Shown one piece after another: positions 35,217-43,391 of a stretch of 64,000 nucleotides of DNA; position 1 is the first letter of the stretch; each line of letters starts with the position of its first letter. The stretch comes from Mesorhizobium sp. AR10 (GTDB lineage Bacteria > Pseudomonadota > Alphaproteobacteria > Rhizobiales > Rhizobiaceae). Location: the NCBI RefSeq assembly GCF_024746795.1, contig NZ_CP080524.1:682001-746000 (forward strand). The letters run 5' to 3'. The notes under the pieces were generated by a model. The model had not been told where the DNA came from and did no database searches. It saw only the letters and a list, made by a program, of their open reading frames with translations. Position numbers and translations under genes: made by a program.

Positions 35217-35231
35217 AATCCGACGCCCGCA

Positions 35232-35266
35232 AAGGAGAGAGGCGGCCTACCACCGCCTCTCTCCTT
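35232..35266 (+). terminator. Strong hairpin terminator
   Basis: AAGGAGAGAGGCGG and CCGCCTCTCTCCTT form a perfect 14-bp stem around a 7-base loop, 15 bases after the stop of the preceding gene. The following U-tract is weak (CCGTTG beyond the stem), but the stem is very stable. Confidence 0.75.
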
Positions 35267-35323
35267 CCGTTGCACAGACGAGGCGCCGATGCCGGATTCC
35301 TGTCGACAAGCAGCGCTGAGACG

Positions 35324-35418
35324 ATTAGAGCGACCTGCGTCCATTTGGGCGCACAAAGTACGCTCTAACACTTTGAACCCACGCATCGTGCTTTCCGAAA
35401 ATCAATTCCGATTTTCGG
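35324..35418. repeat. Intergenic composite palindromic repeat
   Basis: TAGAGCG pairs with CGCTCTA around GGGCGCACAAA. This is followed by a second hairpin GAAAATC/GATTTTC. It resembles the repeat type at 59620-59725. It lies between the secreted-protein locus and rpe. Confidence 0.6.
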
Positions 35419-35463
35419 GTCGATGCGCCAGGGCGAGAGCGGGCTCAAGAACGGGAAGCGGAC

Positions 35464-36141
35464 ATGGCTCACAGAACCCTGATCGCGCCATCGGTGCTGG
35501 CGTCGGATTTTTCGAAGCTCGGCGACGAGGTCGAGGCTGTAGCGGCGGCTGGGGCCGACTGGATCCACCTCGACGTCATGGATGGGCACTTCGTGCCCAA
35601 CATCACCTTCGGCCCGCCGGTGATCAAGGCTATCCGCAACCGCACCAAGGCCTTTTTCGACTGCCATCTGATGATCGCACCGGCAGACCCCTATCTGGCG
35701 GCCTTTGCCGAAGCCGGCTGCGACGGCATCACCGTGCATGCCGAAGCCGGGCCGCATCTCGACCGCTCGTTGCAGACGATCAGGAACCTCGGGAAGAAGG
35801 CCGGCGTTTCGCTCAACCCGGCGACGCCGGAAACCATGATCGAGTATGTGCTCAACCGGCTCGATCTGATCCTGATCATGACCGTCAACCCGGGATTCGG
35901 CGGCCAAGCCTTCATTCCTGAGATCGTCGACAAGGTGAAGCGGGTGAAGGCGATGATCGGCAACCGGCCGATCCGCATCGAGATCGACGGCGGCATCTCG
36001 CCGCAAACGGCGCCCCTGGTTACCGCCGCCGGCGCCGACGTGCTGGTGGCCGGCGCCGCCATCTTCAAGGGCGGCAGCGTCGAAGCCTACCGGGCAAACA
36101 TCGAGGCGATCAGGGCGGCTGCGGACCGGACGCCCGGCTGA
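35464..36141 (+). CDS. rpe: Ribulose-phosphate 3-epimerase
   Basis: At 225 residues it matches the family length. The signature [17 protein letters not shown] near residue 35 holds the metal-binding His and catalytic Asp, with [11 protein letters not shown] (here [14 protein letters not shown]) near 138 and IEIDGGIS near 175. It interconverts ribulose 5-phosphate and xylulose 5-phosphate in the pentose phosphate and Calvin routes, and so takes the product of xylulokinase. There is no linked Calvin gene in the window. The ATG follows GGGAAGCGG. Confidence 0.94.
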   Translation: MAHRTLIAPSVLASDFSKLGDEVEAVAAAGADWIHLDVMDGHFVPNITFGPPVIKAIRNRTKAFFDCHLMIAPADPYLAAFAEAGCDGITVHAEAGPHLDRSLQTIRNLGKKAGVSLNPATPETMIEYVLNRLDLILIMTVNPGFGGQAFIPEIVDKVKRVKAMIGNRPIRIEIDGGISPQTAPLVTAAGADVLVAGAAIFKGGSVEAYRANIEAIRAAADRTPG

Positions 36142-36344
36142 CGCTCTCGTCGAGAACAAATCGCGGACATTATGATGTCCCTGCTGGGCGCCGAGACACC
36201 GTCGGCAAAGCTGTACAAAATTTCCCAAGAAGAGCAAGATTTTCACGACAAGCGTTACTTAGCCAGAGCATGATGGGGTGACCCTTCCTCTTTAAGTACA
36301 ATATCATGACCTTTCTCTTTGGCGTGGAAGCCTGACACGGTAGA

Positions 36345-36354
36345 GTACATGTAC
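36345..36354. promoter_or_regulatory. Candidate operator upstream of the GntR/FCD gene
   Basis: GTACATGTAC is a perfect 10-base palindrome, 26 bases upstream of the regulator's ATG. A related TGTACA lies near 36212. FCD-type GntR proteins commonly bind short palindromes of the T-GT-AC-A kind near their own promoters. The rest of 36142-36380 is AT-richer spacer with no gene seen. Confidence 0.4.
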
Positions 36355-36380
36355 GAGATTCGGACTGCCTCGCGGACAGG

Positions 36381-37154
36381 ATGGCGGAGCTAACGCAGAC
36401 AACAGGAGCAACGTTGACATACGGAACCGCCGATCTGAGCGAAGAAGGCCCAGGGTCCAAGAGCACGCTTGCCAGCGCGGTCTATACTCAACTTCGTGAC
36501 GATCTCCTGCGTGGCGTGCTCGAAACCGAAAGCAAGCTGCGGGTCGAATGGGTGGTCTCCCGGTATGGCGCCGGTGCCTCACCCGTCCGCGAGGCCCTCA
36601 ACCGGCTTGCGTCGGAAGGTCTTCTCGGTCGGCACGACCAGCGTGGCTTCTTCATCATGCCGGTCAGCGCGGAGGAATTGGAGGAACTGACGCGGACCCG
36701 CTGCTGGATGGAAGAGCGGGCGCTTCGCGAATCCATCGCCCACCGCACCGGTGAATGGGAAGAACAACTGGTGCTGGCCTTGCACCGCCTGGCACGCTCG
36801 CAACGCCGCTTGCCCGAGGATCCCGCGTCCAACAATCCGGAATGGGAGAAGTTGCATCGTGCCTTCCACCGCGCGCTGATTGCGGCCTGCCGGTCGCATT
36901 GGCTGGTTGGGTTCTGCGACCAGCTTTCCGATCAGGCCTCCCGCTACAGGCTGATGTCGCAGGCCAGCCCGGCAATCGAACGAGACGATCTCGGCGAGCA
37001 TCGCTTGATCGCGGAACGCACGCTGGATGGCGACGCCGACGGCGCGGTTGAAGCACTGCTCAACCACTACCGCCTGACGGCGGCAATGTGCATAGAGCGC
37101 TTCAGCCAGAGCGAATATCCAAAGGCAAGCAAGACCCTGCGCGGCCGCAAATAG
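36381..37154 (+). CDS. GntR-family regulator with FCD ligand domain
   Basis: The 257-residue protein has an N-terminal winged helix (DDLLRGVLETESKLRVEWVVSRYGAGASPVREALNRL) and a C-terminal all-helical FCD domain (from about residue 105; WEKLHRAFHRALIAACRSHWL near 150 and HRLIAERTLDGDADGAVEALLNHY near 220). The FCD metal/ligand His residues are present. It resembles CsiR/GlaR-like repressors. Its original target was perhaps the acyl-CoA ligase gene whose last codons remain right after its stop. The opposite-strand oxidoreductase frame runs through it. Confidence 0.88.
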   Translation: MAELTQTTGATLTYGTADLSEEGPGSKSTLASAVYTQLRDDLLRGVLETESKLRVEWVVSRYGAGASPVREALNRLASEGLLGRHDQRGFFIMPVSAEELEELTRTRCWMEERALRESIAHRTGEWEEQLVLALHRLARSQRRLPEDPASNNPEWEKLHRAFHRALIAACRSHWLVGFCDQLSDQASRYRLMSQASPAIERDDLGEHRLIAERTLDGDADGAVEALLNHYRLTAAMCIERFSQSEYPKASKTLRGRK

Positions 37155-38363
37155 CTGCTCGTGAACTGCCGTGCAACACGGTGGGCAAGGTGCAGAAGTA
37201 CCTGCTGCGCGAGACCTACAAGGGCCTGTACGACAAAGCCGGCTAACGACCAGGATTTGGGTACAAAAGCGTAAGGACATGGTAGCGATAGCGAAGCTCG
37301 CGGTGAGGCCGGGGCTCTCGATGCCAAACAGGTTGACGATCTGTCCGGCGCCATGGTCGGCCGGCCCTTGCACCATGAAGTCAGCCGCCGGCTGGCCCGG
37401 GCCGGACAGTTTTGGCCTGACGCCGGCATAGGCCGGGTGCAGGCCGCCATCCGGAAGGCCAGGCCAATAACGCCTGATCTCTCCGTAGAATGAATCGGCT
37501 CGGCCGGGATCGACCGTATAGTCGACACGGTCGATCCATTCGACATCAGGGCCGAAGCGCGCGCTGCCGCCAAGGTCCAGGGCCAAATGGACGCCAAGGC
37601 CGCCATCGACTGGAACCGGGTAGATCAGCCGCGAGAATGGCGACCGACCGGAAAGGGCAAAGTAGTTGCCGCGCGCCAGCCATAACGGCGGAATGCTGTC
37701 TTGCGGAAAGCCTCCGATGCGAGCAGCCAAAGCCTGGGCGTCCAAGCCTGTGGCGTTGACGAAGGCGCCGGCCTTCAGTTCGAACGCCTCGCCGCTGGCA
37801 TCCTGGGTGCGGATTTCGACCCCGTCGGGCTCAGCGACCGCAGCGGCAACAGCGGTCAGAAAGGCGAAGGATGCGCCGGCAGCTTCCGCATCGCCATGCA
37901 GCGACAGCATCAGCGCCTGGCTGTCGATGATCCCGGTCGACGGAGACAACAGCGCACCGGCGCAATTCAACTCGGGTTCGAGGCTTTCAGGTTGCGCGCG
38001 CGTCAGCAGTTCGAGGTCTGCAACCCCGCATCGTTCGGCGTTGTTGCGGATCGCCCGCAGCTTGTCCAGCTGTGCAGGTTCGACTGCGACGATCAGCTTG
38101 CCGGTGCGCGCATGGCCAATGTTGCGGTCAAGGCAATAGGCATAAAGACGCGCGCGCCCTTCGACGCAGAGCCGGGCTTTCATGCTTCCCGGCGCGTAGT
38201 AAATCCCGGCATGGATGACTTCCGAATTGCGCGCGCTTGTGACCGTGCCGATGGCGGCTGCCTTTTCGACCACCAGCACCTCGCGGCCCGACAAGGCAAG
38301 CGCCCGGGCAACGGCGAGGCCGACGACCCCTGCTCCGGCGACGACGCAATCGACTGTGTGCAT
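36579..38363 (-). CDS. FAD-dependent oxidoreductase (LhgO-like) with abnormal run-on C-terminus
   Basis: The frame is 594 residues, but only about the first 360 look like a protein. There is an FAD motif VAGAGVVGLAVARALALSG, a TSARNSEVIHAGIYY segment and a late NLFGIESPGLTAS motif, as in L-2-hydroxyglutarate dehydrogenase LhgO. That family normally ends within about 20 residues of the last motif. Here the frame continues past 37281 through the ligase remnant and then antisense through the GntR gene. The natural 3' end appears lost in a rearrangement. The protein may still be made with a 230-residue foreign tail, or the gene may be decaying. It lies 11 bases after nagA on the same strand. Confidence 0.6.
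   Translation of the reverse strand: MHTVDCVVAGAGVVGLAVARALALSGREVLVVEKAAAIGTVTSARNSEVIHAGIYYAPGSMKARLCVEGRARLYAYCLDRNIGHARTGKLIVAVEPAQLDKLRAIRNNAERCGVADLELLTRAQPESLEPELNCAGALLSPSTGIIDSQALMLSLHGDAEAAGASFAFLTAVAAAVAEPDGVEIRTQDASGEAFELKAGAFVNATGLDAQALAARIGGFPQDSIPPLWLARGNYFALSGRSPFSRLIYPVPVDGGLGVHLALDLGGSARFGPDVEWIDRVDYTVDPGRADSFYGEIRRYWPGLPDGGLHPAYAGVRPKLSGPGQPAADFMVQGPADHGAGQIVNLFGIESPGLTASFAIATMSLRFCTQILVVSRLCRTGPCRSRAAGTSAPCPPCCTAVHEQLFAAAQGLACLWIFALAEALYAHCRRQAVVVEQCFNRAVGVAIQRAFRDQAMLAEIVSFDCRAGLRHQPVAGGLIGKLVAEPNQPMRPAGRNQRAVEGTMQLLPFRIVGRGILGQAALRACQAVQGQHQLFFPFTGAVGDGFAKRPLFHPAAGPRQFLQFLRADRHDEEATLVVPTEKTFRRKPVEGLADG
37157..37246 (+). pseudogene. 3' remnant of an AMP-dependent acyl-CoA ligase gene
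   Basis: Directly after the GntR stop, one frame reads ELPCNTVGKVQKYLLRETY followed by KGLYDKAG and TAA. GKVQK with LLRET is the C-terminal catalytic-lysine motif of AMP-forming acyl-CoA ligases. No other part of such a gene is present upstream, so about 95% is missing. It marks a deletion or recombination junction. Confidence 0.65.
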
Positions 38364-38374
38364 AGCTTCGATCT

Positions 38375-39550
38375 TCAGCGCAAAGTGGCGCCAAGTGCAA
38401 ATACTTTGGTGCCGCCGATCCAGACGCCCTCGACGTTCAGATCATCAGACAATGCGACGATATCGGCCGCGGTGCCGTTGGCAAACCGCCCCAGCCGGTG
38501 CGATTGGCCAAGAGCTTGCGCCGGATAGAGCGAAGCCATGCGCAAGGCTTCCGACAGATCCAGTCCGACAATGCGGTGGACGAAGCGCACGGCGGAGATC
38601 ATGTCGAGATCGGCGCCCGCCAGCGTGCCGTCGGCAAGCCGCAGGCTGCCGTCCTTGCGGTAGATGGTGCGGCCGTTGAGCGTGAAGGACGTCATGTCGG
38701 TGCCGATCGTGGCCATGGCGTCGGTGACCAGCACGATCTTGCCCGGTCCCTGCTTGGCCCGCAGCGCAATCGCCATGGTGGCGGGATCGACATGGATGCC
38801 GTCGGCGATGATGCCGGCGAACAGCGCGCCGGTATCGATGGCAGCACCCGCAAGGCCTGGCTCACGGTTACCGATCTGGCTCATCGCGTTGAACAGATGG
38901 GTGACCAGCGTCGCGCCGGCACCGGCGAAGGCGCGTGCCTTGACGTAGCCAGTGTCGGAATGGCCGACGCTGACGACGATGCCGGCCTCGGCAAGTGCTG
39001 ACACCCGGGCCGGCTCGACGGATTCAGGTGCTATCGTCGTCAGCAGCACCGGCAGATTTTTGCGCGCCGCGACCAGCATCGCCTGGTCGGCGTCGGTCAT
39101 CGGCCGGATCAGCGCCGGATCATGCGCGCCCTTGCGGGCAACCGACAAATGCGGACCTTCGAGATGCAGGCCGAGGAAGCCTGGCACTTTTTGTTGGGCG
39201 GCTTCGGCCCCGGCGGCGACCGCCGCAGCGGTGATATCAGGCGTGTCGGTGATCAATGTCGGCAGCAGCGCCGTCGTGCCGAAGGGCGCGTGCGCTCGGC
39301 AGATGGTTTCGATCGACGCGACATCGGGATGATCGTTGAGCATGACGCCGCCGCCGCCATTGACCTGCAGGTCGACGAAGCCGGGCGCAAGCATGCCGCC
39401 GCCGGTCTCGACTTTACGAACGTCGGACGGAATGGCGCCGGCGAGAACGATGGACTCGACGAGTCCGTCGCGCACGACAAGGGCCGCTTTGTCGTGCCAG
39501 TCATCGCCATCGAAAATCCGGGCGCCAGTCAGGGCAAAACGGTCGCTCAT
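38375..39550 (-). CDS. nagA: N-acetylglucosamine-6-phosphate deacetylase
   Basis: The 391-residue amidohydrolase-fold protein has metal and substrate motifs in order: FVDLQVNGGGGV near residue 60, LGLHLEGPHLS near 127, VSVGHSDTGY near 193, THLFNAMSQI near 218 and LVTDAMATIG near 275. It removes acetate from GlcNAc-6-phosphate, giving glucosamine-6-phosphate for the SIS deaminase encoded just upstream. The two overlap by ATGA (39547-39550). Confidence 0.93.
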   Translation of the reverse strand: MSDRFALTGARIFDGDDWHDKAALVVRDGLVESIVLAGAIPSDVRKVETGGGMLAPGFVDLQVNGGGGVMLNDHPDVASIETICRAHAPFGTTALLPTLITDTPDITAAAVAAGAEAAQQKVPGFLGLHLEGPHLSVARKGAHDPALIRPMTDADQAMLVAARKNLPVLLTTIAPESVEPARVSALAEAGIVVSVGHSDTGYVKARAFAGAGATLVTHLFNAMSQIGNREPGLAGAAIDTGALFAGIIADGIHVDPATMAIALRAKQGPGKIVLVTDAMATIGTDMTSFTLNGRTIYRKDGSLRLADGTLAGADLDMISAVRFVHRIVGLDLSEALRMASLYPAQALGQSHRLGRFANGTAADIVALSDDLNVEGVWIGGTKVFALGATLR

Positions 39551-40578
39551 ACGGTTTCGGTCACCTTGCGCAGATTGGGTGGCGTGTCCGGATCGAGGCC
39601 GCGATGGCGGGCAAAGGCCTCCACGAAGCCATAGAAGGACACGATCAGCGCCAGCGGGTCGGTCAGCGGATGGCCGGTGGCGACATGCGGCAGGTGCTGC
39701 GCGCTCCTGGCCTTGTCCGAGGTGACGAAGACGGCCGCGCCCTTGCCCGCCAGGCTGTCGGCGGCCTCGGCAACCGACGGCTCGGAAGCATCGCGGGCGG
39801 CCAGCGCCAGCACCGGAAAGCCTGGGCCGACCAGCGCCAGCGGGCCATGCATGACTTCGGCCGCACTATAGGCCTCGGCGTGCATGGCGCAGGTTTCCTT
39901 GAATTTCAGCGCCGCCTCGTTGGCAATGGCCGAGGACGGCCCCCGGCCGAGGATGAACAGTGATTTCGGCGTCTCAAGTGCTGGGGCCAGCGCCATCCAG
40001 TCGCATCCGATCGCCTTGCGGAAATGCTCCGGCAAGCGGGCAAGAGCTGCCAGAAGCTTGTCGTCGCCGGTGCAATGCGCCATCAAAGCGAGGCCGGCAA
40101 CAGCCGAGTTGACGAAGGTCTTGGTCGCCGCAACGCTCCGTTCCGGACCGGCCAGAATGTCGATCGCATAATCCGAGGCCCGCGCCAGCGGCGAATCTGC
40201 GGTGTTGGTGATGGCGACGGTCAGCGACCCGCCGGCCCTGGCGGCTTGCGCCATGGCCACGATATCCGGGCTTTTGCCCGACTGCGAGATCGCCAGGCAA
40301 GCGGAGCCGGCGAGCCTGAGTTTGGCGCCATAGATCGAGGCGATCGACGGGCCGACCGAGGCAACAGCCAGGCCGGCGGTCAGCTCCACGGCATATTTCA
40401 TGAAGGTGGCGGCATGGTCGGACGAGCCGCGCGCCACGGTGACGATGAAATGTGGATTGCGTTCGCGAATGCCGCGCCCGGCCTCGGCCAGCACTGCAGC
40501 CGAACCGTCGAGCAGGCGGGCGGTGGCCTCGGGGATCTCCTCGATCTCGCGCCGCATATGGGTGGTGGTTGCGTTCAT
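39547..40578 (-). CDS. SIS-domain glucosamine-6-phosphate deaminase (NagB-II/GlmS isomerase-like)
   Basis: The protein has 343 residues. Two SIS domains (IVTVARGSSDHAATFMKYAVE near residue 47 and LFILGRGPSSAIANEAALKFKE near 200) and the GlmS-like C-terminal PPNLRKVTETV are present. The amidotransferase domain is absent. Such truncated GlmS-like proteins act as glucosamine-6-phosphate deaminases, yielding fructose-6-phosphate and ammonia. It overlaps nagA and the regulator gene by four bases each, so translation is coupled along the operon. Confidence 0.88.
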   Translation of the reverse strand: MNATTTHMRREIEEIPEATARLLDGSAAVLAEAGRGIRERNPHFIVTVARGSSDHAATFMKYAVELTAGLAVASVGPSIASIYGAKLRLAGSACLAISQSGKSPDIVAMAQAARAGGSLTVAITNTADSPLARASDYAIDILAGPERSVAATKTFVNSAVAGLALMAHCTGDDKLLAALARLPEHFRKAIGCDWMALAPALETPKSLFILGRGPSSAIANEAALKFKETCAMHAEAYSAAEVMHGPLALVGPGFPVLALAARDASEPSVAEAADSLAGKGAAVFVTSDKARSAQHLPHVATGHPLTDPLALIVSFYGFVEAFARHRGLDPDTPPNLRKVTETV

Positions 40579-41357
40579 GGCCGGCCCTCTTCGCCCGGCC
40601 CGCTTAGCCGGAGTTCGGCGACGAAATCATAAGCGTCGCCCCTGTAGATGGAGCGGGTGAATTCGATCACCTTGCCGCTCGCCAGATAGGAAATGCGTTC
40701 GATGTGGAGGCCGGCAATGCCGGGCGGCACTTCGAGCAGGCGCGCGTCGCTGTCGCCGAGATTGGCGGCGGAGATGCGCTGCACCGCCCGCACCGGGCGG
40801 TTGCCGGTCAATTCCAGCGCCGCGTAGAGCGAGGAGCCTATTGCCGCCGGATCCGGCAGCACGCTCGCCGAGATTGCCGCGCGTTCGATCGCTAGCGGCG
40901 TGTCGTTGGCTATACGCAGGCGCGCCACGCGCGCCACCAGTTCATTCGACGATAGGCCAAGCACCATCATCTCGTCCGGCGACGGCGCATAGAGGCCACG
41001 GTCGAGCCATGCCGAACGCACGACCATGCCGCGCCTGGCCATGTCCTCGGTGAAAGAAGTGAGCCGCGACAGCGATTGCTCGACGCGCTCCATGCGCGGC
41101 GCCACAAAGGTACCGGAACCGTGGCGCTGGACGAGGATGCCGCCCTTGACCAGATCCTGCACCGCCTTGCGCACGGTGACGCGCGAAATATCGGCCTTGC
41201 TGGCGATGTCACGCTCGGACGGCAGTGCGTCGCCCGGCCCGATCAGGCCGCGATTGACCGCGTCCTCGATGCTCTTGCGAAGTTGTAGATAGAGCGGTGC
41301 ACCGCTTTGCGACGACTGTTTCAGCGTGGCGAAAATCTGGTCGGCAGCCACGCTCAT
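40575..41357 (-). CDS. nagQ: GntR/UTRA-family regulator of amino-sugar genes
   Basis: At 260 residues it has an N-terminal GntR winged helix (SKADISRVTVRKAVQDLVKGGI near residue 53) and a C-terminal UTRA ligand domain (from about residue 95 to the end). Proteins of this type (NagQ, DasR, NagR/YvoA) sense GlcN6P or GlcNAc6P. The two paired TGGTAT-type direct repeats in the divergent promoter region match what I recall of the alphaproteobacterial NagQ site, so this gene product probably binds there. It overlaps both neighbours by ATGA. Confidence 0.88.
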   Translation of the reverse strand: MSVAADQIFATLKQSSQSGAPLYLQLRKSIEDAVNRGLIGPGDALPSERDIASKADISRVTVRKAVQDLVKGGILVQRHGSGTFVAPRMERVEQSLSRLTSFTEDMARRGMVVRSAWLDRGLYAPSPDEMMVLGLSSNELVARVARLRIANDTPLAIERAAISASVLPDPAAIGSSLYAALELTGNRPVRAVQRISAANLGDSDARLLEVPPGIAGLHIERISYLASGKVIEFTRSIYRGDAYDFVAELRLSGPGEEGRP

Positions 41358-42235
41358 CGCGTCGCCTCCGCCACTTTGGCGAAAAGGCGAACCGCCATCT
41401 GCACCGCGCCGCCCAGCGCGTCGTCGAGCGGCGGCTTCAGCAGCGCCCGGTAGCGCGCCGACAGGCGCGGCGCATAGAGTGGCGCCAGCCCGCCGAGCAG
41501 GCAGAGCGGAGCGTCGCCCGAGAGATCGAGCGCACCAAGAGCGGCCGCGACATCGGTGACTGCCTTGTCGAGGATCCAGTTTGCGACGATATCACCCTTT
41601 TCGGCATGCTCGAAGACCTTGGGCGCGAAGCCGCCGAAATCGCCGGGCTTGGCTTTGGTGGTGAATTCGACCACGTCCTCGGGGTTGTTGCGGAAAGTGG
41701 CGAGCATGGCCTGCGTCAGCGGCGAGCCCTCGCGTATGCCGTCATGGGCAAGCAATGTCTGCTCGAGCAGGTCGCGGCCGATGCGGGCGCCACTGCCCTG
41801 GTCGCCGACCTGGAAGCCCCAGCCGCCGATGGCTCGCGACTTGCCGTTCCTGCGCGCCATATAGGCGGTGCCGGTGCCGAGGATGGCCATGGCGCCGTCA
41901 CCGGAACCGACCGCGCCTTCCAGCGCAATCTCGGCGTCGGTCTCGACGCGGCTGATGCTGAAGGGAAGGATCGCCTCGAGCTGCTGCCTGTAGGTGCCGA
42001 CATTGGCACCGGCGAGGCCAAGAATGGCCGGGGTTTGCGGGATCATTTCAGGATCCTGCCCGGCGGCGACAAAGGCCTGCCGTGCCGCATCGACGATGTT
42101 GGTCCTGGCGCCGGTCAGGTCGGTGCGGATGTTGGCGGCTCCGCTCTTGGCGCGGCCGACGACGGTGCCGTCTGCTGTCGCAAGGGCTGCTCTGCAGCTG
42201 GTGCCGCCGCCATCGATACCGAGCACGAAATTCAC
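41354..42235 (-). CDS. nagK: N-acetylglucosamine kinase, BadF/BadG ATPase family
   Basis: The 293-residue protein has the ATPase phosphate loop LGIDGGGTSCRAAL at the very start and GDGAMAILGTGTAYMAR with GGWGFQVGDQGSGARIGR near residues 115-150. It would phosphorylate GlcNAc (or another amino sugar) with ATP. The start is a GTG at 42235 preceded by an excellent GGAGGAGAAATC; the open frame before it overlaps the operator. It is the first gene of the nagK-nagQ-SIS-nagA unit. Confidence 0.87.
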   Translation of the reverse strand: MNFVLGIDGGGTSCRAALATADGTVVGRAKSGAANIRTDLTGARTNIVDAARQAFVAAGQDPEMIPQTPAILGLAGANVGTYRQQLEAILPFSISRVETDAEIALEGAVGSGDGAMAILGTGTAYMARRNGKSRAIGGWGFQVGDQGSGARIGRDLLEQTLLAHDGIREGSPLTQAMLATFRNNPEDVVEFTTKAKPGDFGGFAPKVFEHAEKGDIVANWILDKAVTDVAAALGALDLSGDAPLCLLGGLAPLYAPRLSARYRALLKPPLDDALGGAVQMAVRLFAKVAEATR

Positions 42236-42258
42236 GCGATTTCTCCTCCAGGCGAATA

Positions 42259-42277
42259 ATACCAATAAAATACCAAT
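42259..42277 (-). promoter_or_regulatory. NagQ-type operator for the nagK operon
   Basis: ATACCAAT occurs twice, 11 bases apart (42259 and 42270). Read toward nagK this is ATTGGTAT-TTT-ATTGGTAT. It ends 23 bases before the nagK start. The same element in the opposite orientation stands before murQ. TGGTATT direct repeats with a 4-base spacer are what I recall for the NagQ motif. Confidence 0.75.
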
Positions 42278-42390
42278 AGCCAAGGATTAATTTCTGTTTC
42301 AAAAAGATTAAGGCGTATTTTATTGAAAAATCACCATATTTTGTCGACCGACCGGTTCCGGAGCAAGGAATTCGTTAATGCGTGTAGACA

Positions 42391-42411
42391 AGTGGTATTT
42401 TTTTGGTATTG
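42391..42411 (+). promoter_or_regulatory. NagQ-type operator for the murQ operon
   Basis: GTGGTAT at 42392 and TTGGTAT at 42403 again have an 11-base period. The site ends 22 bases before the murQ ATG. This mirrors the spacing of the site facing nagK, so one regulator can shut both divergent operons. Confidence 0.75.
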
Positions 42412-42433
42412 TTCCCCGATCGGAGGGAACGGG

Positions 42434-43390
42434 ATGGCCGACACGCGCACCGAAGCGCTTCACCAGAATGCCGAGGGACTGGACATCCAGGCCCCGGACG
42501 CCATCCTTTCCTCGCTGGCCAATGCGCAGATCGAGGCCGCCAAGGCCGTGCGCGGCGCCATTCCTGCAATCGCTGCCGCCGCCGAAATCATCGCAAGCCG
42601 GTTGAACAGCGGCGGCAAGCTTGCCTATGCGGCCGCCGGTAGCTCGGGCCTGATGGCATTGGCCGACGCGCTGGAGTTGCCCGGCACCTTCGGCATTCGG
42701 CGCGACCGTATCGCCATCCTGATTGCCGGTGGCGATGAAGCCTTCAAGACGCTTGCCGGCGGGCCGGAGGACGACACCAATGAGGCCTCGGCAGCAGTTG
42801 CCAATGCCGGTATCGGCAAGGGCGACTGCCTGATCGCCATCTCGGCCAGCGGCTCGACACCCTATGCGGTGCAGGCGCTGGAAGACGCCAGGCGCCGGGG
42901 TGCCGCGACCATCGCGATCGCCAACAACAAGGACACGCCGCTGCTGCGGCTGGCCGACACCGCCATATTGCTCGAAACGCCGCCGGAAGTGATTGCCGGC
43001 TCGACGCGCATGGGAGCCGGCACTGCGCAGAAGATCGCGCTCAACATGCTATCGACGCTGACCGCCATCCATCTCGGCCATGTGCATGACGGCTACATGG
43101 TCAACCTCACCGCCGACAACATCAAGCTGCGCGACCGCGCGGCGCGCATCGTCGCCGCCATCAGCGGGCGAGGCAAGGACGATGCGGCGCGCCTGCTCGA
43201 AAAGAGCGGTGGCGTTGTCAAGACTGCCATTCTGCTCGCCGCCGGCGCTGCCAACGCCGATGCGGCCGAGAAGATACTGGAAGGGACCGGCCAGAAGCTG
43301 CGGCCGGCGCTTTCCTTGATCGAGGGGAACAAGGGCACGAAGGCCCCTGTTCTCAACACCGAACCTGAAAAAGGTCAACAGGGAGACTAG
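42434..43390 (+). CDS. murQ: N-acetylmuramic acid 6-phosphate etherase
   Basis: The 318-residue SIS-domain protein matches MurQ: TEALHQNAEGLDIQ at the start, the active-site region AAAGSSGLMALADALELPGTFG near residue 70 and the signature STRMGAGTAQKIALNMLST near 195. It cleaves the lactyl ether of MurNAc-6-phosphate to GlcNAc-6-phosphate, feeding NagA. The ATG at 42434 follows GGAGGGAACGG; the longer frame crosses the operator. The transporter gene starts one base after its stop. Confidence 0.9.
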   Translation: MADTRTEALHQNAEGLDIQAPDAILSSLANAQIEAAKAVRGAIPAIAAAAEIIASRLNSGGKLAYAAAGSSGLMALADALELPGTFGIRRDRIAILIAGGDEAFKTLAGGPEDDTNEASAAVANAGIGKGDCLIAISASGSTPYAVQALEDARRRGAATIAIANNKDTPLLRLADTAILLETPPEVIAGSTRMGAGTAQKIALNMLSTLTAIHLGHVHDGYMVNLTADNIKLRDRAARIVAAISGRGKDDAARLLEKSGGVVKTAILLAAGAANADAAEKILEGTGQKLRPALSLIEGNKGTKAPVLNTEPEKGQQGD

Positions 43391-43391
43391 C

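Noticed and set aside
36579..37280. A separate gene antisense to the GntR regulator
   Set aside because: The frame has no start of its own and no domain; it is the run-on part of the oxidoreductase frame.
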